The notes under the pieces were generated by a model. It did not search any database. It worked only from the letters and a program-made list of their open reading frames with translations, and was not told the DNA's origin. Of a DNA stretch of 64,000 nucleotides, positions 50,001-59,768 are shown in pieces; the stretch's first letter is position 1, and each line of letters starts with the position of its first letter. A program made the translations under genes and the position numbers. Source of the stretch: Ignelater luminosus (Eukaryota > Arthropoda > Insecta > Coleoptera > Elateridae); contig VTPC01005814.1 of NCBI GenBank assembly GCA_011009095.1, positions 55,433 through 119,432 of the forward strand, in the 5' to 3' direction.

Positions 50001-52496
50001 GGCCCAGATAGTTTTTCAGTTATAAACCTTTGCTTTAAAGCTCTTTAGCTTCTTAATGAAGCAATTCAAATATCTCAGTTTAATAATTTTGGTACTTAGC
50101 TTATTTGTACGAGACACTTCAATTGTACTAGAATTTACAAGACAAGATGTGCTTTCTCTATTTCTGACTAATCCTATTTGCAGATAAAGCCTTTAAAAAT
50201 AAAACACAAAATAGAGAAATTATTTATTCAGGAATCACATATTAAATTAAAGCACTGTTTATACAGAGTAAGGCAAAAGTTGCAGTAAGTATCAAAATAA
50301 GGTAGTTTAGTTTATATAAGAATGTGTTTGTCCTTGAAATTGTTCATTGAGTTGTGTCAACCTGGATAGTGTAGTGATGATGATATCTGCCACAAATATA
50401 CTTCATATAGTGTAAATGGCGTATATAGAGTGATACTGTATTGGGCCTGAAATCAGGAATAAATTGTTGGATCGAATTCATGAGCCATATGACCCCAATA
50501 TTTAGTGCCTAAACTCAATATATAAATCGTGATTTATAATTATGACGGTAATCTTCTCACGTGTCATCGCAATATTTTAATTTACATTTAAAAATACTTA
50601 ACATGTAATCTATAAAATGTAAAAAGTAAGCGTTTTCATAAATATTTCAGGATTTACAAACTGGAGAAATAGTGTTTTACTTAAAAGGAGCCGATGTTGT
50701 TATGTCAGCAATTGTTCAGTATACCGATTGGTTAGAAGAAGAATGTGGAAATATGGCAAGAGAAGGTTTGCGCACGCTTGTGGTAGCTCGAAAGGTTTTA
50801 AGTGAAGAACAGTATAATGATTTTGAGGTATGTATGGTTATTCTAAACTTAAACATTTAAATTCAAAGAATCTCTGTGTAACAAACTTATGTGAACAGAG
50901 TCGATACAATGCTGCAAGGATGTCTGTGTCTGATCGAGTACAACGTGTTGCACAAGTTGTTGAATCTTTGGAACGTGAAATGGAGTTATTGTGTGTTACT
51001 GGTGTTGAAGATAAATTGCAATATAATGTCAGGCCAACTTTAGAATTGTTGCGTAATGCTGGTATTAAGATATGGATGCTCACGGGTGATAAATTGGAGA
51101 CTGCTACTTGTATTGCAAAGAGCTCAAGATTGGTATCTAGAACACAAGGTAGGTGGAAATGCATGTATTCTTGAATTAAGAAAATCTTTATATATTTTTA
51201 TTACAGGATTACACGTAATGAAAAAGGTGGTTACACGCACAGATGCACATTTAGAATTGAATGCATTTAGAAGACATAGTGATTATGCTCTTGTTGTAAG
51301 TGGCGAAAGCTTAGAAGTCTGTTTGAATTATTATCAGCAAGAATTTATGGAACTAGCTACGGCGGCACCTGCTGTTGTTTGCTGTCGATGTTCTCCAACT
51401 CAAAAAGCTCAAGTTGTGAGTATAAAATCATTTTAATTTATAGTATCCAATGATTTTATTAACAATTACTACTAGGTACAACTAATACAAAAACATACTG
51501 GTAAACGTACTGCAGCAGTGGGAGATGGAGGTAATGATGTGAGTATGATTCAGCAAGCTGATGCTGGCATTGGTATTGAAGGAAGAGAAGGAAAACAGGC
51601 TAGCTTGGCAGGAGACTTTAGTATACCACAATTTTCTTATCTTGCACGACTCTTATTGGTTCATGGAAGGCATTCTTACAAACGCTCGGCTTCTTTATCA
51701 CAATTTGTTGTTCATCGTGGTTTAATTATATCAACCATGCAAGCTGTTTTTAGTAGTGTCTTTTATTTGAGCTCGGTGGCTTTATATCAAGGATTTCTTA
51801 TGGTTGGATATGCAACTTTGTATACCATGTTCCCTGTAAGTAATTGATAATTATTATTAATAGTGTTGTTTCAGAGAGTAATTTGTCAAATTACTTTTAG
51901 GTATTCAGTTTGGTACTGGATCAAGATGTAAGTGCTGAAATTGCATTGACATACCCTGAATTATATAAAGAATTATCTAAAGGAAGAAGTTTGTCATTTA
52001 AAACATTCTTTATGTGGGTGCTAATTTCTATCTATCAAGGTAAATTCTCAAGAGTTAAAACGATTTATTGTTTTAATTGATTTTTTTATTTTTGTAAAGG
52101 TGGAGTAATTATGTATGGAGCATTACTTTTGTTTGAAGATGAATTTATACATATTGTTGCAATCAGCTTTAGTTCACTTATACTTACTGAACTGATAATG
52201 GTAGCACTAAACATTAGAACATGGCATTATCTAATGGTTTTAGCAGAACTTCTTTCTTTAGCTCTGTATGTTTTATCTTTAATTGTGTTACATGACTATT
52301 TTGGTGAGTTTTAATACAAATGTGTATTGAGGTTTCTAACTTAAACCCTTTTTCTCTTTTAGATTCTGAATTTATTCGTACACCAGATTTCTTCTGGAAA
52401 GTTTTAGTGATTACTTTAATTTCATGTCTACCACTGTACATTTTAAAATTCCTCCGCAAGAAGTTTTCTCCCACTACATACAGCAAATTGTCATAA
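38068..52496 (+). CDS. ATP9: ATP9-type phospholipid-transporting P4-ATPase
   Basis: Exons: 38068-38219 (or alternative 38490-38584), 38635-38893, 38948-39352, 39410-39720, 39776-39998, 40078-40243, 40299-40552, 50651-50827, 50899-51148, 51207-51415, 51476-51835, 51901-52039, 52100-52303, 52363-52496. All junctions are GT-AG and keep frame, giving 1080 residues with the first form and 1061 with the second. ATP9A/ATP9B/Neo1 proteins are monomeric P4-ATPases of endosome and trans-Golgi membranes that do not need a CDC50 partner. Visible motifs are [11 protein letters not shown] and [10 protein letters not shown] in the first membrane region, [10 protein letters not shown] (actuator, 39206), DKTGTLT with the phosphorylated Asp (39909), [54 protein letters not shown] (51521) and a C-terminal membrane region ending YSKLS. 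All key catalytic residues are present. All introns are under 100 bases except intron 7, which is 10.1 kb. Confidence 0.96.
38490..38584 (+). CDS. ATP9: Alternative first coding exon of ATP9
   Basis: An ATG at 38490 opens a 95-base frame starting [18 protein letters not shown] and ending at a GTACAA donor after 38584. Its end phase (two bases of a codon) is the same as that of exon 38068-38219, so either exon can join exon 38635-38893 in frame. The two N-termini are unrelated: the first form starts [16 protein letters not shown]. Both are acidic and cytosolic by position. The second lies in the intron of the first, so two promoters are implied. Support is from frame and splice phase only. Confidence 0.65.
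39206..39217 (+). other. P4-ATPase actuator motif DGET
   Basis: The codons for DGET in the conserved [12 protein letters not shown] block, the dephosphorylation loop of P-type ATPases. In P4-ATPases this motif is DGET rather than the TGES of cation pumps, which supports the lipid-flippase assignment. Confidence 0.9.
41683..42097. mobile_element. Foldback MITE in the ATP9 intron
   Basis: The left arm near 41683-41765, with GCAAGTTTAAATGTCA and AAGTTTGAGGTTATTAAAAC, pairs with the right arm near 42013-42097 (GTTTTAATAACCTCAAACTT-like and TGACGTTTAAACTTGTC). The arms are about 80 bases long with scattered mismatches. The interior of about 250 bases is non-coding. Confidence 0.6.
42106..42414. 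mobile_element. hAT MITE, CAGTGATTCTCAACC ends
   Basis: CAGTGATTCTCAACC at 42106 is mirrored by GGTTGAGAATCACTG ending at 42414. Flanking octamers CTCTAATG (42098-42105) and CTCTAGTG (42415-42422) differ by one base, as expected of an 8-bp hAT target duplication. The 309-base interior contains GTGTGCCGC at both ends of the element and no open frame. The terminal sequence is that of the widespread Charlie-like hAT group. Confidence 0.88.
42470..43690. repeat. GC-richer unclassified repeat in the ATP9 intron
   Basis: Base composition changes sharply near 42480 (GCACGCGGAGTGAACGCGG) and returns to AT-rich after about 43690. The 3' part shares GATTCTTATGGTGAGGGCTA, TACCAAGAGTTAT and GGCCGACTG with the p66 intron copy at 25790-26175. 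Frames are short on both strands. I cannot assign a class; a Helitron, SINE composite or satellite-derived unit are all possible. Confidence 0.55.
46063..46440. repeat. Dispersed repeat, copy 1 (partner at 57045-57370)
   Basis: ACTCCGAAAGGAGTC (an imperfect palindrome), then AATTTTGAAATTTTGACTTC, then AAAATGGCCGCC words and a TTATGCTTTGCATT end recur in the same order near 57045-57370. The two copies are in the same orientation but about 11 kb apart. No open frame. Confidence 0.65.
46876..48444 (-). mobile_element. Tc1 element with full ends, dead transposase
   Basis: CACTAATGTTCAAAAGTTTG at 46876 is mirrored by CAAACTTTTGAATGGTAGTG ending at 48444, with TA on both outer sides. This is the classic Tc1-type terminus. 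The 1569-base element carries a transposase remnant on the - strand. Confidence 0.88.
47023..48053 (-). pseudogene. Tc1 transposase remnant
   Basis: The remnant runs from ATG at 48053 to TAA at 47023, about the usual 340 codons. The N-terminal helix-turn-helix is clear ([20 protein letters not shown]), followed by a GRPKSTT linker. The catalytic part shows [10 protein letters not shown] with TAG where Trp is expected just before it, [22 protein letters not shown] and WPSQSPDL. The third acidic residue is lost to a frameshift after SPDLPPS. A TGA lies at codon five. It is inactive. Confidence 0.85.
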
Positions 52497-53940
52497 TTAA
52501 TTACATAAAAAGTAGATTTAATAATGAAAGGTCGGGTGATATGAAACATGGTGAAGCGTAGGAAATTTATTCTTGTGATGTTATAATGCTTCTTTATCCA
52601 ACCAGTGGCATTAGAGAGTTTGTGTTACTTGAAGGCTGGAAAAAAGATGAATTTATGATGCAAGCTAATAAAAATGAGGATAAAGAATTTCCCAGTTCCA
52701 TAAAAACAAATCAGAAATTGAGTTTATTTTTTATAATTGTTTATTTTTCTAGAAAACATTGTAATTTAAGCTGGATTTATAGAGTGACAATTCTAAATTT
52801 TATCATCAATAATAATCTTACAAAACTTGTAAGTATAATTTAGTGACTGCCCAATTAAAATCTTCATGTGAAAAAACATAACCTAAGAATAAAATTAATA
52901 CTTGAAACACAATTAACATTGCTCACTTTCTACGGTGTAAGTATTGCAATTTGCAATTAACAATAATATAAGTTAGTTATTTTATGATTACATATTTTAT
53001 GAAATTATGTTAAACTATAAATCTAACTTCATTTACAAATAAAAAATATTCTAAAAAATTAAAATTCAAAATTTCAAACTTCAGAGAGTGATGAATTCTC
53101 TAAATCGTCACTTGGGCTTGTAACGATTATTAAATGTATTTTGTTGCTTATGTTTAGGAACATTTAAAACTTCCTAGGTAGACCTAATTAGAATATTTGT
53201 TTTATAGTAGATTTTTTAAATTTTATTTATTTTATGTTTTTCATACTATATCTGCTGTTTGATACATTGCTTTTAGTACAGTATTTATGACCCTTGATAA
53301 AACGATATAATTTAAAAATAGTAATTTAATCATAATAATAAAATAATGATAAAATTTTAAGTCAATTATAATAGGCACATTCTTAAGATTTCATAAGAAA
53401 ATTTATTGCAAAAAAATAAACACAAATGCACAGCAGTTCATATTCTTTATAATTTAATGCTTTTTTAGGATCCATTTGCTTAGCTTATAAAATTTCCTAA
53501 AAATTAATTTAAAATAATTGCATGTTGCTTTTACGTAATGTTAATTTTAAAAATTTTTAGAAGCCAAAAATATTTTTAAAATTAGATGTTTCCATATTTA
53601 GTTAAATATAAAAATAAGAATTTCAGAAAACAGGTCTGCTTGCATTTATTTTTGTATAATGTGTAGTCGAAATCAGAGGTTGAAATTCCAATCGTATTTA
53701 ATAAATAAAGTGGGTTGTTTTCTATAAACAATATTTTGATGTTGATGACGCTACTTGGTTATACTTTTGCCAAGTGTGAACTGAACATGTAAACTATTTT
53801 ATTATTATATTGAAAGATCAATCATGTTGTTAATATATACATTATTTAAAATAATTTATTAGAGTAGTAGTTCTGTTACTTGCTTATTGTACATGATATT
53901 AACAAATTAATAAATGGTTATAATTTTCATTAATCTTGTT
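52497..53940 (+). other. Probable ATP9 3' untranslated region and downstream DNA
   Basis: Very AT-rich, non-coding sequence follows the ATP9 stop. AATAAA-type signals occur near 53702 and 53911. Where the transcript ends cannot be fixed from sequence alone. Confidence 0.4.
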
Positions 53941-55241
53941 TTATTAAATGTAAAGGAGAGACTATGACTGTTTTAGTCTACTGTAGTGGTTCTCAATCTT
54001 CTTTCTTTCATGGTTCTATAAATGAGGAAATAACCTCTGTGACCCTTTATTCTTTCTCTTGAAAATTCCCCTGTTAAATCAAGTCTGAAAATATTTTACA
54101 CATCTTGAATGTAACATGTTTTCCTCTGTTCAAAATTATTTTAGTTTTCTTGCTATCATTGATCCTATGAAGAGGCTTGTGATATCCCAGGGTACTCTGG
54201 CATGTACAGTTTAAGAATTTGATGCCCAGAAGAAACTATTAAACTTCTACTGTTTTCCTTCCTTCACAAGGCAGTTTCAAACTGCTGATTTGTATTTTGC
54301 ATAGGAAATACACTTGAGAGTTATTACTTCTAGTTCTTTCTCTTTTATTTATTTTGTAACAGTATTACATAAATTAGAACGGATGCAAATAAAACCTTAA
54401 GCAGGATGAGTTTTGTTAACTTGAAAAATACCATAAACTGGTAAAAATCCATAGCTATCTCTACCTGCCTATGAAATTAGTTATCATAATCATCATGGTC
54501 ATGATGAATTTTAAAACTGCACAGATTTAATTGGCAGAATTAGATAAGGGCAGAGAATATTCTCCTTGTTTACTACTTTGATTTGTATTTAAAATTTTAT
54601 CGGTCTTATAAAATTATAAACTCAATTGTTTTTAACCTACTGCAAATACTTTTGTAAAAACAAGGGTGATGCCTTTCTCAAACAAGTAGTGTCAACATGA
54701 AAATAATTTAAATGTGGCGCCAAATTCAAACCATCCTCACTCATTTACAACCACTGTATTTTACATTTATATGCATAGCAAGGATATTTTTAAATTGAAT
54801 CATAAATTCCAATTTTGTCAAAAGAAAAAAAAAGTAAAACCTATATTTTGAATTTATTAAAATTTTATGCACTCAACGTTTAGTTTCTGATCAGGAATAT
54901 TATCAAAAGAAAAACAAACTACTGCAAGTATACAGAAGTAAAAAGCAAACAAATTCTGTAAGCAAAGTAAGGGAAAAGGTTTTATAATCTAAAATTTAAA
55001 TCAAACTAAAAGCAATTACATTTTAAAAACATCTTCAAAGGAAAAATATTTTTGTTTAATTTTATTAAATTGACTTTTCTTACATTTTCATCTTTGAATC
55101 TACTAAGTGTAAAAACAAAAATAATCCTGACTAAATTTAATTTCGCGCCCGAATACTGTAATGAAGAAGTTATGGTTTGCAAGCTTTTTAAAGAGCCTCT
55201 ATACAAAACCTACGTTTGCCAATTCTTGTAGCGTCATTATA
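53941..55241. other. Intergenic stretch without a recognised gene
   Basis: A GTAGTGGTTCTCAATCTTCT motif near 53983 resembles one end of a Charlie-like hAT element, but I found no matching opposite end. The remainder is AT-rich and featureless. Confidence 0.35.
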
Positions 55242-56336
55242 CACACATGGAAAAAAGTTAGGGATATTAAAAAAATACTTATAGAATTTGTTATTAACGT
55301 AAGTTTTATTATTTATTTAGGTTTATATAGAAAATATTTAACACATATAACCAAAAACTGAAGAAAAAGTAAACAAAAACAAAAGAAAAACTATAAAAAT
55401 TAAATAACTCAAAATAAAAGCAAAAATCCAATCATTGTTTGAATATCATTTGTATAATTAATAAAGTGTATGACCTTCGTGATTGTGAATTACATTTTGT
55501 ACTCGTCGTGGCATGATTAAAATTACATTATCTATCAATTCCTGCGACAAATTATACCAAACTGTAGGTAAAACTTCCCTTAGTTCTTCTAAAGTCGTTG
55601 GCTGAAGACTATACTGTCTCAATGCAGTTTTAAGCATTGTCCATACATGTTCTATAGGATTAAGGTCCGGAGAACGAGGTAGTAATATAGTATGTGGTCT
55701 ATATTGTTTTCTACAATTTGATTCAACACATTTCTCACTCAATGTGGTCGAGCATTATCTTCTAGAAATAGAAAATGCGGCTCTAAATTGCACCTATAGT
55801 CCTCGACGATACCATTTATAATGTCATCTTCGTATATACGGGAATTCATAGTTTTCTGGAAAACGTATAATTCCGTGCGCCCACCTAGAAATATTCTTGC
55901 CCAAATCATTACTCCACCACTGCCAAATAGATGTACCTCTTGTACAAGGTTTCGCCGATTTCGCTGATTTGAAGATCTCTTACCCTCACACGGCTAGATC
56001 CATCAGGATACATAACACGACTCCATTCTTGATTCCATTAAGATTGCTCCCGACACCATCTTAAGCGGTTCCTCCGGTGAACATTTCCTAAAGGAACTGC
56101 TAGCCATGACTTTCGTGATTTTAAATCTACTTCATGTAGTCGATTAAGAATGGTTTTTTGTGTTATATTTACTCCGGTTGCTTGATACAAAGAATTTCTT
56201 ATTCTCAAACAGGGATAGGTTACATTTCTTTTTGCGGTAATTGATACGTATATGTCTTGTTCAGCAGCAGTTTAAATGCAGTAATAAGAATTTAAACCGG
56301 CAAAATTACAATATCTTTAACTTTTTTGCATGTGTG
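55242..56336 (-). mobile_element. Tc1-like element with shortened, broken transposase
   Basis: CACACATGGAAAAAAGTTAG at 55242 is mirrored by TAACTTTTTTGCATGTGTG ending at 56336, with TA outside. On the - strand, 55742-55458 encodes LLPRSPDLNPIEHVW, the third catalytic motif (Glu in NPIEHVW), and ends PRRVQNVIHNHEGHTLY. Upstream, in another frame, FLEDNARPH (second Asp, near 55760) is followed at once by a stop. Earlier parts are in mixed frames. At about 1.1 kb it is shorter than intact relatives. Confidence 0.75.
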
Positions 56337-56384
56337 TATATATACAAAAAATTGTACCCAATGTGTTTAATTTTTGGAACGTAC

Positions 56385-56690
56385 GCAGAAATTATCTGAA
56401 CGAACAATCTCGTCAGAGGTTCCCACCCGCGAACCTCGTCAGCGCAACCCGTCAGCAAATTGAAGATGTGTCGTTCGTGACCGAATCGGTTCAGTGAATC
56501 GGCTTCGAGCAGTGAACGAAACGAACCGAACTTTATTTCTGGGAGTTCGTTCTTTCGTTCGCTGAATGACGAAAGCCATTCTGAACCGATGAACGACTGA
56601 GCCGGTTCACTGAATTGGTTCAGCAAACTGAGCCGGAACCGCTGAGCTGATTCACACAAATGAGCCGATCTGCCCAACTCTACAACAAAT
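56385..56690. repeat. GC-rich quasi-repeat of GAACCG/CGGTTCA words
   Basis: The stretch is built of many imperfect copies of GAACCGGTTCA and CGAACGAA-like words on both strands, for example GAACGACTGAGCCGGTTCAC near 56600 and TCGGTTCAGTGAATCGGCTT near 56487. It ends at GCCCAACTCTAC near 56670-56684, read in reverse as GTAGAGTTGGGC, like the start of nonautonomous elements of this composition in other animals. An open frame across it is a by-product of the repeat. Confidence 0.55.
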
Positions 56691-56699
56691 CTCTGACGA

Positions 56700-56895
56700 T
56701 GTGCGTCGAGGTGGAGCGCTGAGGGGGTGCTTTAATGGTGTGCTGACGAGGTGCGCTGCTGGAACCTCCAATTTGGACTACAAACTCGGATTACCAATTC
56801 GGATCACTAAAACTCGGATTACTATCTTGAACCACCAATTTGCATCACCAACTCTGACCATTCAACGACGCGAATTACCATTAAATCGTCTCTGA
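56700..56895. repeat. Degenerate short tandem words (CACCAA/CGGATTAC)
   Basis: Words such as ACTCGGATTACCAATTCGGA, ACTCGGATTAC and CACCAATTTGCATCACCAAC follow each other at intervals of 15-25 bases, preceded by GAGGTG/GCGCTG words. It looks like a decayed tandem repeat. The open frame through it is not convincing as a gene. Confidence 0.45.
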
Positions 56896-57044
56896 CATAA
56901 TCATACATGTATAGTAGAATCGAATAGTTTTTATTTTATTGTTCTTAAGTAAAAGATAATAATTAATTGATTTTATTTCGAATTACCAAGTGACTGTATA
57001 GAACCCCCAGGAGTACTTTAATGAGCGCAGGCTTGTATTTTATT

Positions 57045-57370
57045 TTCAACGAACTCCGATAGGAGTCGTTACTTAACTTGCGCAGTCTGTCCGCATATTT
57101 TTTAATTTTGAAATTTTGACTTCAAATTTGGACGGTGTCTTTAGTTTTTGATATCTTTTTTGGGAATATGATTAAAATGGCCGCCAAGATTTAAAAAATT
57201 TTAAAAAATTTGTCATTTTACATAAAAAAAATGAGATACATGTACTTTTAGTTTTTTGACATCACCGCCGAAATTAGAAAGTTTTTAAAACTGTTGCTCG
57301 AATTTAGTAACAAAACGGAGTTCAATGTGGTTATGCAGGTTATGCTTTGCATTTCCAGATGTTTTGAGTT
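57045..57370. repeat. Dispersed repeat, copy 2 (partner at 46063-46440)
   Basis: ACTCCGATAGGAGTC, AATTTTGAAATTTTGACTTC, AAAATGGCCGCC and TTATGCTTTGCATTTCCAGA follow in the same order as in the ATP9 intron copy. It is shorter and more decayed than copy 1. Confidence 0.65.
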
Positions 57371-57740
57371 TTATTGTTTGCTATGCCTCTAGTTAGTAGA
57401 AACGGTAGCAGCAATATCCGCGTTTAATTTTGGAGGGAAAGGACAGATAGAGACACTGGCAAACTGCTTGTGCATTTTTTTGTATGTTGTTTGTATGGTT
57501 GTTGCTAGTGCTCATACCACTTCAGCTAAACTCAAAAGTTAGCACGTCTTTTTTAAGAATAAAATTGTGTTATTACAATTATTATTAGAAATGGAAATTT
57601 AACTTAGGTAGAGATTATTTATTTTTAGATTTTTACTTGAGACCCAAATAAGGAATAAATGATAACTTGTTACCATGAAAACATTATATCTACTATTTAT
57701 ATCTAAATAATAATGGAATAAAGAGTAAAATACTGCTTAT

Positions 57741-57900
57741 AGTAGTTTCCAAATCTCGTGGCACGCGAAATGCGCAAAAGGTGGAACTTACTGCACAATA
57801 AAGAAAGAAAAAAATTGTTAAAATCATGCAGGTAGGGCCGCCCGGATAAAATTCGTCTTCTGCGCATCGATGGTCGCGTGCCACGAGATTTGGAAACCAC
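57741..57900. mobile_element. Small inverted-repeat element, AGT[A/G]GTTTCCAAATCTCG ends
   Basis: TTTCCAAATCTCGTGGCACG at 57747 is mirrored exactly by CGTGCCACGAGATTTGGAAA near 57876-57896; about 26 bases pair, with more partial pairing inward (TGCGCA). The interior of about 100 bases is non-coding. A - strand frame starting at 57939 (MASAVSGTKPPGRVVSKSRG) runs through the right arm; it might be a gene start that acquired the element, but I do not recognise it. Confidence 0.6.
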
Positions 57901-58199
57901 TCGACCCGGCGGTTTAGTACCAGATACAGCACTTGCCATTTTAGTTTATGAATAACAAATATGTCGATTTTACCATTAGAAGTTCTATTTTATCTTTTTT
58001 CTTACAAATTTTAAAAATAAAATCTTCATTCAACTACATACAGATTTGGACATACGAATTATCATAGGGAAGAGTGAGGTAATTGTGGACATCTAAAGGA
58101 AGAAATAAGTAAGAAATTAAGGTGTTTACATAAATGAATTTCCTTTTATTAGTTATCAATCATTATTATTCTTTACTTTTACCTTTGCTTTTATTAAGT

Positions 58200-58628
58200 T
58201 TTGAAGTGACAACCAGTTTTCACCCTAGTGTGCCATGAGTAATCATGCCATTAGACATATGAAAATTGTGGATTTTTGTCAAATTAAATTGCAACAATTG
58301 CTAAAACAAATGAAAAACGCTTTTAAGATACAGAGACATCAACAATGATTATACAAAACACGTGACCACGATATTTACTGTTAGGCAACACATCTTACAC
58401 TACACTATTGACATTTAGTAGTCACGTACTTTGTAATCGTTGTTGATGTATCTGTATTTTACCAGATATTAACAAATACTAGCTAGCTGCTTATTTGATG
58501 CTATGTATCCGTTAATAATGAAAAGCATTTAAAGCGTGCTATTCAGAAATATGAAAATCAATTAGGCGTTTTGTTCTCTCACGATTTTCTAGATCCCAAT
58601 GGCGAGTCTCAAATTTAGGACACACTTT
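58200..58628. mobile_element. Relative of the 15930-16840 foldback
   Basis: TCCCAATGGCGAGTCTCAAA near 58592, followed by GGACACAC, is the right-end signature of the 15930-16840 family. Interior words also match, including AACAATTGCTAAAACAAA and AGCATTTAAAGCGTGC. An extra internal hairpin pairs AGATACAGAGACATCAACAA (58327) with TTGTTGATGTATCTGTA (58440-58456). The left end appears lost. Confidence 0.6.
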
Positions 58629-59768
58629 AATAGTTTTCTGTTCCTTTTTTTGAATATTGGTTTGCATCCACGTTTCTGCACTTTAATATTTTCATTCGTT
58701 GATCAATGTTGCTCTTGGAATAGAATATTTTTCTATCGTTTCTCTACAACTCTTTCTTTTTTAACATTTACATCAAACTTCAAATTTTCTAAAGTATAAT
58801 ATGTTTGACACGACTTCTTCTTCCACGTGACAAAAGCATGAGAATGGTAGATATCGGAACACTAGCTGTGTGCTGTGTGGTTTAACCCCTGTATTCAGTA
58901 ATCCCACTCTTCTCTAATAGTAATTGTTATTGCTATAAGGTTTACAGTAAAAACCTTGCTATACATATGCACATTGATATACACGTGAAACACTAGAGAA
59001 TTGGTAGTACAAGATTATTATTAAAAGTAATCGCTTTTTACAATAAAGCCAAACTTGAAAGTGCGTCGATTTGGTTAATGTTGCATTGTTTTTACAAAAC
59101 TTGAAGGCTCTTCAAAGACACGGGGAAGAAACGACATGGGAATTTTCTGTATAATCTTAATAAAAAAATCTAGAAATTCTATTAGGTAGTGTTTACTTAC
59201 TTTCTTATGACTCGGGTAAATTTGCTGTCTCTGGAATTTTGAGGCAAACAGGTGTAACGGACTGATATGCCAGTGATCAATCTATAAGAGCGATTCTAAT
59301 AACCTTGAATAATTTAAACCTAGATATTTACTTTGTTAATGTTTTATAAGTGATTAACTAACTTCAGAATTAATTAAAACTTAAAACTACCAATGGAATG
59401 GTGCTGTACTATGCTTAATTCTAGAATACAGTGTTTGAAGGCAGTAAGAATGTCTATCACCTAGCAAAACAGCAGTTTGATACTCAGGAGTCTGTTGATG
59501 TGCTCCTATCTATCTAACACACCTTTGAATCACTTTTGCATGTAGAATACCAGCTCTTAGGCTATTTGCTTTTCAAAGAAATTTACTACCACATTTGCAT
59601 ACGTATAATTTGATGTGTAGAAAACTTTTCAATAAAAAGTAAATTCTTTGAATAAAGCATAAAACAAACATCTTTCGGCAGTGATGTAAAATAGGTTAAT
59701 AAGAAAATATTTTATGAATGTTGTCTCATTCTGCTTTAATAAAACATTCAAACAACATAATATGTCAA
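58629..59768. other. Stretch downstream of the carotenoid oxygenase
   Basis: AT-rich and without a recognised gene. The part next to 59768 presumably contains the 3' untranslated region of the - strand oxygenase gene. I could not pick a poly(A) signal with confidence. Confidence 0.4.

Larger units (their letters stand above)
40553..50650 (+). other. 10.1-kb ATP9 intron loaded with repeats
   Basis: The intron starts GTAAGT and ends TTTCAG. It contains a foldback MITE (41683-42097), a hAT MITE (42106-42414), a GC-rich repeat (42470-43690), a dispersed repeat (46063-46440) and a dead Tc1 element (46876-48444). The stretches 40553-41680, 43700-46060 and 48445-50650 are AT-rich and show no recognised exon, although short frames occur (for example 48488-48706). 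Confidence 0.85.

Noticed and set aside
50838-51164. Minus-strand frame opposite ATP9 exon 9
   Set aside because: It overlaps the conserved exon that encodes [11 protein letters not shown] on the + strand and has no recognisable motif.
51056-51436. Frame spanning the intron between ATP9 exons 9 and 10
   Set aside because: It is an accidental read-through; only the part after 51206 is in the ATP9 frame.
52586-52843. Open frame just after the ATP9 stop
   Set aside because: It lies in the probable 3' untranslated region, has AT-driven composition and no recognisable domain.
56306-56677. Minus-strand frame of 123 codons
   Set aside because: It is generated by the GAACCG-rich quasi-repeat and runs into the Tc1-like terminus; the repeat explains the openness.
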